Origin: Aphelocoma coerulescens
Lineage: Eukaryota > Chordata > Aves > Passeriformes > Corvidae
DNA length: 64,000 nucleotides
Direction: 5' to 3'
Assembly: GCF_041296385.1 (NCBI RefSeq)
Contig: NW_027184062.1
Coordinates: 873,001-937,000 of the forward strand
Part shown: piece after piece, positions 56,980-64,000 of the stretch
Layout of the letters: each line of letters starts with the position of its first letter
How positions within the stretch are numbered: the first letter of the stretch is position 1
Notes under the pieces: model-generated
Database searches by the model: none
Told to the model about the DNA's origin: nothing
Seen by the model: only the letters and a program-made list of their open reading frames with translations
Program-made: the position numbers and the translations under genes

Positions 56980-57915
56980 TCATTCACCATTCTGGAATAT
57001 GATGGGGCAGGCAATTTGCTCTGCCGCTTCCCAGTCTCCCTCCAGGATAGCACCTTTTATAATTCCAGACCACCTCTGTCCCAATTGAGAAGTAGTGGAA
57101 GCGCCTGTGACACAGGGTGGAGGTGGTGTGTTATCAAAGTCGGGAGGTGGAGTGGAGGGCTCTACTTGAGCCCATTCCTGTAGTTGCAGGGCTGTCTGGG
57201 CCACACCCTTTCGGGACACAGTGGGACCCTGTTGTGGCTCGTGCTTCCGATGGAGCTTTTCTTCCATAGAAGACAGAGCACAATCAAAGTGTGGTTTCAT
57301 TTGATGCATTGCCTCTTCTACTTGATGAGCCCATCTTTCCAATGCTTGTGGGTTCTCACAAGATCCTGGGGGATGAGCAGGTAGCTCATTTGTCGCCTCT
57401 GTCATTGGTATGTCATCATCTGGCAGAGGAACAGTCTGTGGCTCTGGCCGAAAAACAGTCTGTGGCAGAGAAGCAGTCTGTGGTCCGGGATGAATCTCTG
57501 CTGGCAGCGGAGGTGGAGGGGGTGGGCAAGCAGGGTAGAGGCGCGCTTGACAAGAAGGACCGCCCGTTGCTCTGCCCATTGACTGGTTGACTGTAACTTC
57601 CGCGTTTGCCTTCAGTTTGCTCTGAGGCGCGGTGGCGGTAACTTCCTCTTTTGGCTCTGATTGCAAGAGCTCTTTCTCCTGCTCCCGCAGGAGCTCACTG
57701 ACAGTCTCAAAGTGCTTCTCTGCTTTCTGCCCTTTTATCGCGCTTGGGCTTTTAAACAGTCCACTCAGCCCCCTGCGCTGCATAGCTCGGGCAGGAGTGA
57801 CAACCCCAGCCGGTGTTGCAATTGCCTCCACCGCAGCTGCAGCTACTTTTGACTCGGCTTGCATATTTTTCAAGGCATTTATAACAGTTCTCCAGGTGGG
57901 CCCTAAGTTTGTCAT
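56980..57915 (-). pseudogene. gag: gag matrix end and proline-rich domain (class II provirus)
   Basis: This 311-codon frame starts with the end of the matrix domain (TWRTVINALKNMQ) and has a charged helical stretch near residue 80-105. It then has a proline-rich segment near 130-170 (PPPPPP), followed by a region leading to capsid. It is separated from the capsid frame by a break at about 56900-56980 and from the matrix start by an LTR insertion plus a frame change and a stop. Confidence 0.75.
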
Positions 57916-58022
57916 TTCTTTCCCTTTTCCCTGGATTGTACAGTCTCACAGGTGATCCCCTACTTCCCTCCACTTGGCTGCATCGAAGAGGAGGGGGGGA
58001 CTCGCAAATGTCCATGCTCCCG

Positions 58023-58392
58023 TGTAGGTACAAAAATGCTGTTAGCGAGGATTTTCTTTCTATTTTCTAAGTCCATGAGAGACTTTTCTCTCTCACAGAA
58101 GAGGTAGCAGGGAATGTAAACAACCAAGCCACCTGCAACCTTGAAAAGTCTTGTTTATGGTACAGTAGAAAAATATTTTGACAATGGATGTTTTAGGATT
58201 TTAGCCAATCACCCCCAAGGGGTGGCTGGTCTCTTGTCCAATTAGACTATGAAGAAAAAAGTCTATAAAAGAGTTTGTAAAATAATTAAAGAAATCAATC
58301 CTGCTGCACAATTCCTGCCTGCTGGATCTTCTCCTCCTCCCTATGGCTGCAGGACACGGTGATATACCGTAGGAACCAGGCCGGCGGTAATA
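58023..58392 (+). mobile_element. solo LTR inserted in gag matrix region
   Basis: The 370-bp segment is flanked by perfect 6-bp repeats ctcccg (58017-58022 and 58393-58398). It starts TGTAGGTACAAAAATGCTG, has tctataaaag at 58261-58270 and ttaaagaaatc after it, and ends GGTAATA. It is the same family as the LTRs at 23612-24048 and 59475-59839. It interrupts the matrix coding frame of the class II provirus and so is younger than that provirus. Confidence 0.88.
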
Positions 58393-58503
58393 CTCCCGCG
58401 CCCATAAAACGAGCTTATTTAGATCCTTTTCCTTGACCTCCTCCCCTCGCTTAGTGAGGATACTGAGGAGTAATTCCTGTGCTGCTGCAAACTCTAAATC
58501 CAT
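58393..58503 (-). pseudogene. gag: gag start, matrix N-terminus (class II provirus)
   Basis: The frame begins MDLEFAAAQELLLSILTKRG and runs through a lysine/glutamate-rich helix to the LTR insertion at 58392. The start codon at 58503 is the first after the leader from the primer site. Confidence 0.7.
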
Positions 58504-58660
58504 GCTAGCAGGGTATCATGGAGGGAAGGTAGCGACCCTTCTTACTGGCCTGACCGACGTCCTTTGATTCGCGGTTGACACTCTCTGCCTGCAGCGTCTC
58601 TGTCGCTCGTCATCGTCACCCTTCTTTCAGTGATCAGCGAGCATATCTTCCTCTGAGGAA

Positions 58661-58679
58661 CGGTCCCTGGTCGGACGCC
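58661..58679 (-). other. primer binding site of class II provirus
   Basis: The complement reads tggcgtccgaccagggacc, two changes from the site used with the lysine tRNA of many class II viruses. It lies about 3 bp from the 5' LTR edge at 58683. Confidence 0.75.
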
Positions 58680-58682
58680 AGA

Positions 58683-59051
58683 AATAGCCAGAGATCTGCC
58701 AGGATGAACCACGCTTCTCATAGAGATATGATGGAACTCCGTTTATTCTATTGTCAGTCCCATAGTTATACCCTAATTCTCCAAGCATGCATAAGCAAGC
58801 TCCATACTATTGGATTACAGCTACTGTTCACGCGGCCTTTAATAGCAAGCGATTGGTTAGAGATTAATATGCACGCGACTAACTAACGTAAGTCTTTCTC
58901 TTTCTATGGTCAGCATCGCCCTCCCCAACATCCTGTTGGCTTGCCACATCAGCATTGCCCCTCTCTTTTTTCCCTAGTCAAGAACAGTTCACTAATATAG
59001 CTTGGATTGTGCACGTATACATGTCCCTGTTCACTCAGCCATTTCTCTACA
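58683..59051 (-). repeat. 5' LTR of class II provirus
   Basis: 369 bp, pairing with 42473-42841. The host target repeat aaactc follows at 59052. Confidence 0.9.
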
Positions 59052-59144
59052 AAACTCCAAGCACACTTTCATCCTACCAAGATATTCACACCAGGAGTCA
59101 CGATGTAATTGGTGCCTGAATGGATATTTGTGTCCTTTTCGTAG

Positions 59145-59377
59145 GCCTTCCCTACACCAAAAACTTTTGCCTCACTAACACCTCTTCGGCGTCCCTGACA
59201 TTCAAGCTCTGCATTCCGGACGATGGTTCAGGGCCTGTTGTTACCTGCTATGACCAAATGCACAACAATACTGACCCATCCTGGAGGAAGGGAATTCATT
59301 TTTATGTGGAGCCAAAGGAGTTTACAATGACTCCCAGCCAAGGGACCATCCTCCCCCAGGGACACCAGGATACTGAG
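59145..59377 (+). CDS. HYDIN: HYDIN exon 9
   Basis: The acceptor is tgtccttttcgtag and the donor is actgag/gtatgg. The 233-bp frame reads LPYTKNFCLTNTSSASLTFK, later FYVEPKEFTMTPSQGTILPQ, matching a HYDIN domain that directly follows exon 8. It is open throughout and ends in phase 0. Its acceptor lies only 93 bp from the class II provirus. Confidence 0.92.
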
Positions 59378-59474
59378 GTATGGGAAGAGTCCAGCTGGTG
59401 GGGCTGAAACTTCACTGGAGTGTGGGAGTGCTTTAGCTCTGCCAGCTTTGAGCATCGTGTGCGTGAGAGACCTG

Positions 59475-59839
59475 TGTGGATACAAAAATGCTGCTAGCAA
59501 GAATTTTCTTGCTATTTTCTAAGTCTGTGAGAGACTTTTCTCTCTCACAGAAGATAGTAGCAGAGTTCTATAAACAATGAAACACCTGCAACTTTGAGAA
59601 GCCTTGTTTATACTATAGTAGAAAAATATTTTGACAATGGATGTTTTAGGATTCTAGCCAATCATCCTCCACCAAGGGGTGGCTGATCTCTTGTCCAATT
59701 AGACTATGAAGAAAAAAGTCTATAAAAGGGTTTGTAAAATAATTAAAGAAATCAATCTTGCTGCACAATTCCTGCCTGCTGGATTTTCTCTCCTCCTCCC
59801 TACGGCTGCAGGACACAGTAATATTTTACGGCATTAATA
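59475..59839 (+). mobile_element. solo LTR with 6-bp target duplication
   Basis: The 365-bp segment is flanked by gacctg at 59469-59474 and 59840-59845. It starts TGTGGATACAAAAATGCTG, contains tctataaaag and aattaaagaaatc, and ends GCATTAATA. It is the same family as 58023-58392 and lies in the HYDIN intron after exon 9. Confidence 0.88.
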
Positions 59840-59845
59840 GACCTG

Positions 59846-60551
59846 CACCGATGTGAGGCCTCTGTTAGCTGGGTTACTGGGGATGCTCCTGAAGGAGCTG
59901 TTTTGTCTCCAAAATCACAAGCTGAAACCGTGTACCAGATGATCAGTACAGAAGCCGTTCTTGTACTTTTGAGAGAGATTTCTTTGATTGAAAGTGGGTA
60001 GAGGAAGGATGAGGACAGGAGGTGGCTATTAGAGAGATGTTACTGTATAAAGCAGTTTGCTTTTCTTCCTGGTCTCATTTCTCCTCTCCTGGAGCAGATG
60101 AGCAGATGAGTTGTGTTCACTGCAAGGATCTCCAGGGGAGACAGAAAAAACTGCAGCCATGAACTGCCCAGCACCTGCTGGGCCACACTTTGCCTTCAAT
60201 TTCTTGCTGTAAAGCTGGACTAGTTCTGTTCAAGTCAGCAGACTTCCTCTGCGTTTATGTCATTGCAGTCAGATGAAAAATTGGCCCCTTAATTTGAATA
60301 CAGTGGTGCACAGAGCTTTACTCTAATGTTTCAATTTAGCTGACCTATGCCCTGATAGAAGGGTGTGTTTAACAAATCCGGTATTGCCAGAAGGCTTGTG
60401 TTACTCCCAGAGACTGTGCTCTACACATGGACCAGCAGAAGAATTAAGGCAAAATCCTCCCCTTCCATGCCATGAAACAAGAACTGGAGGACACCACACA
60501 TGGGCAGTGAGCTTTTGCAAGGAGGAATTTACTGCTCTTCTCTTCCACCAG
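59846..60551 (+). other. HYDIN intron, nothing recognised
   Basis: No supported feature other than the acceptor tcttccaccag at its end. Confidence 0.5.
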
Positions 60552-60652
60552 GTGACCCTGTGTTCCAACACTGTGATGGAATACTACCAGTGTATCCTGG
60601 TGGTCATGGAGGGTGTTGGTGAGGGAGTGTTGGCACTGAACGTCATGGGCAG
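60552..60652 (+). CDS. HYDIN: HYDIN exon 10
   Basis: The acceptor is ctcttccaccag and the donor is gggcag/gtatca. The 101-bp frame reads VTLCSNTVMEYYQCILVV then GVGEGVLALNVMG, a highly typical HYDIN strand pair. It starts in phase 0, matching exon 9, and ends in phase 2. Confidence 0.92.
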
Positions 60653-62533
60653 GTATCAGCATTTCCCTGGTCTCCCCCAGTGCCTTGGGGTGACCTTATG
60701 ATGTGTATCCCATATCGCTGCCTATGCCCCGAAATAAATTCCTGTGCCTTTCTATGCCTCTAAACTGAGCCTGAGAGAGGGAAGGAAAAAAACTGAGCAA
60801 AACTTTTTCAAAGCAGTTTGCAGCTTGTTCAAGGTCACACACAGATAGCAATTTGTTTCCCAGCTGCAGCAGGGAAGGGAGGAAGCACCCGGCTTGCTGC
60901 GCCCAAGGCAGTTTTTTTTTGGCGAGTTGTTCAGCTGCTTTGTTCTCCGGAGAGAGACCGAAGTTGAATTTTTCCTTCCCTGGAATTTCGGATTTTCTCC
61001 CTTTTCTACTGGACTGCTTGATTGCTTTAACATCAGAGCACATCGGGAGGACTTTCCACCGGGCACAGAGGGCCTGGCCCTGGGCCAAGCCGCAGCTCCG
61101 AGGAGACCAAAGGCAGGACTCTAACACTTTCCCAGGTTTTTCCTCCACAGCAAAAGATTTTATTATTTAGCATTATTTTCCTTTCCCGTGTGTTTGTTAA
61201 ATAAATAGTTTTATCTCCTTCACTTTCCTTCGAGGAAAATTTATTTTTTCCCGACCCTGGTGGGGGAGGGGTGATTGTGCCTTCTCTCAGAGGATATATT
61301 TCTAAATTTGGCCAAACCGGAACACCCAGCACACTGCCATGCACAGGCTTCGCTGGCTGCAGCTCCCAAGGAGAAGTGTTGCTTAATGACCTTGTGTTCT
61401 GCCCAGCTGGACATGAGAACAGCAGTACTTGGAAAGCAGCCTGTGGTGAAAAGCACCCCTGCTTCCACCCCAGCATGACCCTGGGCCTTTTTCTAAAAGG
61501 AACAGGAATGGTATAATTTATTGGCCTGGTTTTTGGTGCTTGAGGTGGAACAAATTTCCCGAGGGCCTCTTCTCCTTTTTCCTGCAAGAGGTGGAGTTGT
61601 GCTGGGTTGTGAGCACCCTGCAGCATTGGTTTGGGGAGCAGCTTGCCGAGAGTCAGGGTCTGGTTCTGTTAATGAGGGCACTTGCCAGTGGGGAAGTGGC
61701 TCACAGCGAGGGTGGTTGAGGGCAAGATCTTATGAAGGGAAAACAGCCCTTAATGTGGCAGGTCAGCTCTAGTTTTTCTCCTTCCCTCTGCTTCCCATTT
61801 TGAGCTTTACTGTTCTCAGGCTTAACCCAGAAGTTGTTCTTGCTGCAGCCAAATTCCATCCTGCTATGCTGCTGTGGACATCAGTTTAATGACAAGAGGG
61901 ATGCAGCTCCCTCTCCCAGGCAGAGCCGTCTGGTCAGTGCCTGGGCAGCAGTTTTGTCAAGCAAGTGCAAATGGGGACAGTCAGTGTAGAGAGCCGTGGG
62001 GTGAAGGACCAAGGGAGCTGTAGGAGGTGGGAGAGGGTGATCACCCACTCTGTAGGGCAGGTGGTGGCTTGTGCCCTCCAAGGCTGGGGCAAGCCAGCTG
62101 ACTTCTCAGGCCAGGGCAACAGCGCCATGGGAGAGAAGGGAGTTCTTTTTACTGAGACACTGTAGTCTTGTGTTCTTTGAGCCTTGGTGAGCACTGGTCC
62201 TTGTTGGCAAGGCTCCCCCAGAGCTCATGGATCACTGGGACTGTTACAGGAGTCCTTTCAAGCCTTCTTGGGTAAAGGAGGGGCTGAGGCAGCTGTGGGA
62301 CAAGTGCTCTGCCTGGGGCACTTGGCAGCCTCTGGGTGCTGCCTTTCAGGGTTTGCCCTTCCTTGACAAGACATGTTTGAGTGGGAAGACTTTGAAGGCA
62401 ATTTATCACTGTAGGGCTGTTAAATGTTGATTTGACAGAGACAAATGTGTTACGCTCCATTTCACAACCTTCAGGGGTAAACGTTCTCCATTCTCAGTAT
62501 CTCTGATTCCCTTGGGGTCATCTCTTTCCCCAG
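60653..62533 (+). other. HYDIN intron, nothing recognised
   Basis: Open frames on both strands (for example 60696-61148 and 61033-61626 on minus) show no domain I recognise and are not supported as genes. Confidence 0.5.
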
Positions 62534-62669
62534 ATGCATCGTTCCTAAGCTGACAGCGTGCCCCTACATCCTGTGCTACGATGAGTGCCATCTGAAGGAG
62601 CCATACGAGAGGAAGTTCCTCATTGTGAATAACAGCCACATTCCTGGCTGCTACGGGCTTATTGCCCAG
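62534..62669 (+). CDS. HYDIN: HYDIN exon 11
   Basis: The acceptor is tcatctctttccccag and the donor is gcccag/gtttgg. The frame reads CIVPKLTACPYILCYDECHL then KFLIVNNSHIPGCYGLIAQ, the start of another HYDIN ASH-like domain. It joins exon 10 in phase 2, forming an arginine codon, and ends in phase 0. 136 bp, open. Confidence 0.9.
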
Positions 62670-63102
62670 GTTTGGCATCGCATCCACCTCCTCCTCTCCA
62701 ATATTATTGAGGAGATTATTGGGGGAAAAAAAGGGTTTGGTTTGCTGGTTTCTATTCAGTCTTAAAGATCTGCTGAGAACAAGATCCTACCTGAATGTAA
62801 ACTTTAGGGTGCAGTTTAACCTCCTGAGGAAGCAGTTCATGTTCTAGTCTTCGGGATGTGGGAGATCTTAGAGGGTTGTGAAAAGCTGCTGCATTCACAG
62901 ACACCAACGCCTGTGCTGGCAGCCTCCTTGCAGGACCCCCTGAGAATGCTAAACCTACAATTCTTGCATCTTGTTTGTGCCTTTCACCTTTTTCCTGGGG
63001 ATTTTTAGAAGTGTGTGTGAGTTGCCATTGTGGTGGATGTTAAGGACTTTAAAGTTTCTTCAGAGGTCCCTCTGAAGTTGCATTTGATTCTGTCCCTTCT
63101 AG
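62670..63102 (+). other. HYDIN intron, nothing recognised
   Basis: A short intron ending at the acceptor ctgtcccttctag; no other feature. Confidence 0.6.
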
Positions 63103-63267
63103 AAACGCAAGGAAGATACTCCTGTGTTCTACTCCAGCTCCGAGCCCTGTGGGATTGTCCAGCCTTTCAGCATAGCAGAGATTCCAGTTACAATCGAAGC
63201 CCAAAAATTGGGCAAGTATGACACCAGTGTCCTTATTGGCGTGTTCGGGGATGAAGGAAACTTGCTG
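63103..63267 (+). CDS. HYDIN: HYDIN exon 12 of window
   Basis: The acceptor is ctgtcccttctag and the donor is ttgctg/gtgagt. The 165-bp frame reads KRKEDTPVFYSSSEPCGIVQ, then PVTIEAQKLGKYDTSVLIGV, and FGDEGNLL. It continues the domain begun in exon 11 in phase 0. It is intact; the following exon lies beyond the window. Confidence 0.9.
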
Positions 63268-63709
63268 GTGAGTGCAAGGGGAGACGTGTGCCTTTGTGCA
63301 ACTCATCCTGGCAGGGTGCAAAGCGTACAGGGATTCTTCCAGAGAAAACAGGCACAGGCTGGTATGGAGAAGGACAGAAGGGATTGGTGGCATACACAGC
63401 TCATGCCTTATAGGTGGTAATCTCAGTGTCTGACACAGCATATAGTTCATCTAAGCTGGAATCAAGGATAATTTTAGTTAATTAATCTTTAAAATGCCAT
63501 TAACTTTGGAAACATCTGTTTAAAAATGTCATGTCATCTCTCTGAGCACAAAAGAGAATGTCAGAAGATTTCTGGAAACCTTGAGCTTTCTGTAAAAGAA
63601 AGGAAAGCTGGCATTTGGAAAGTAGTTGCAAGGATCCAAACATATTAAGACATACGGAAATGATGATGCCAAATCCCCTGGATGGCACCATCACACTGGG
63701 CCAGTATTA
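63268..63709 (+). other. HYDIN intron, nothing recognised
   Basis: No supported feature. Confidence 0.5.
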
Positions 63710-64000
63710 CAGCTGGTGGTGGGGTCCGTGGCTCTGACCCAGGAAGAGGTGACTGGTCCGGAGAGATGGTCCCGAAAGGGATCGCCGTCCCGAGGCCCAG
63801 TGTCTTCCCTCAGCTGCTGGCAGGAGGGCCCTTGCAGGGGCTGTCAGCTCTTTAGTGATTGTCAGCTCGTGACTTCAGCTCAGCTCTGCAGGGCAGCCTC
63901 CAGGCCAAACCAAACCAGAGAGAGACGAGAAGGCCCGTGTGGCTGGTTCCGCACAGAGGTAGCTTTATTGTTGGTTCCCTCTGGCGAAGGGGAAAGCCAG
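63710..64000 (-). mobile_element. possible LTR running off the right end
   Basis: From about 63710 the base composition changes to GC-richer sequence. The minus strand carries aacaataaagctacc (complement of about 63960-63974), a polyadenylation signal as in an R region. The element would be on the minus strand and truncated by the window. No partner is seen. Confidence 0.4.

Larger units (their letters stand above)
42473..59051 (-). mobile_element. class II (betaretrovirus-like) provirus with nested insertions, minus strand
   Basis: Two 369-bp LTRs (42473-42841 and 58683-59051) flank a complete gene order on the minus strand: gag, dUTPase/protease, pol, env. Host repeats gaactc (42467-42472) and aaactc (59052-59057) look like a 6-bp target duplication with one change. 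A primer site resembling the lysine-tRNA type lies next to the 5' LTR. Removing the ERV-L insertion leaves about 9.2 kb, a normal provirus length. Coding regions carry stops, frame changes and three insertions, so it is defective. It occupies most of the HYDIN intron between exons 8 and 9. Confidence 0.9.
24050..63267 (+). pseudogene. HYDIN: HYDIN locus (part), 12 exon segments
   Basis: HYDIN is a giant axonemal protein of the central-pair apparatus in motile cilia, built from repeated ASH/MSP-like beta domains. Twelve GT-AG exon segments in transcription order encode consecutive pieces I recognise as an N-terminal section of HYDIN. The last six exons (38224-63267) are open and phase-compatible. 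The first six carry lesions: LTR at the first acceptor, TAG in exon 2, a phase mismatch implying a lost exon before exon 3, a donor reading CT at exon 4 and an apparent +1 base at the end of exon 6. I call it a degraded or pseudogenised copy; sequencing error at individual sites is the alternative for the single-base lesions. Confidence 0.8.

Noticed and set aside
61033..61626. Minus-strand 197-codon frame in a HYDIN intron
   Set aside because: No recognisable motif, competing frames on both strands and no supporting splice or start context.

Overview
This is vertebrate genomic DNA, most likely from a bird. It contains CR1-type LINE sequence, many class I, II and III endogenous retrovirus (ERV) remnants with long terminal repeats (LTRs), spliced exons with GT-AG boundaries and large introns, and a CpG island. 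No bacterial gene organisation is present. The one host gene I recognise is HYDIN (a ciliary central-pair protein made of repeated ASH-like beta domains). Twelve plus-strand exon segments lie between 24050 and 63267 and correspond to an N-terminal part of the protein.

Layout. (1) 1-9126: a ~9.1 kb imperfect palindrome whose arms meet near 4650. Each arm holds three direct copies of a ~1.39-1.44 kb unit. (2) 9127-11300: a decayed outlier of the same repeat, a CCTTG-rich to CAAGG-rich strand switch, and a short TG tract. (3) 11316-15440: a decayed class I ERV on the plus strand with two truncated LTRs, abutting a CpG island at 15455-16370. (4) 17137-17747: a solo LTR with a 6-bp target-site duplication. 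(5) 19656-23566: a decayed class I-like ERV on the minus strand. (6) 23612-24048: a solo LTR inserted exactly at the 3' splice site of a HYDIN exon. (7) 24050-40413: HYDIN exons with introns carrying a CR1 LINE (29950-32600), CR1 tails and two solo LTRs. (8) 42473-59051: a class II (betaretrovirus-like) ERV on the minus strand, itself carrying a complete class III (ERV-L) provirus at 48327-55682 and solo LTRs, all inside one HYDIN intron. (9) 59145-63267: four more HYDIN exons; an LTR-like sequence runs off the right end.

The HYDIN copy looks inactivated in its upstream half: an LTR at one acceptor, an in-frame TAG, a probable missing exon, a lost donor GT and an apparent 1-bp insertion. From 38224 onward every exon is open and all junction phases agree. 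The inner ERV-L is the opposite case: uninterrupted gag and pol reading frames, near-identical LTRs and a 5-bp target-site duplication, so it is a young insertion. High ERV load, nested insertions and a large palindrome fit a poorly recombining region such as the avian W chromosome or an unplaced repeat-rich segment; that placement is inference.
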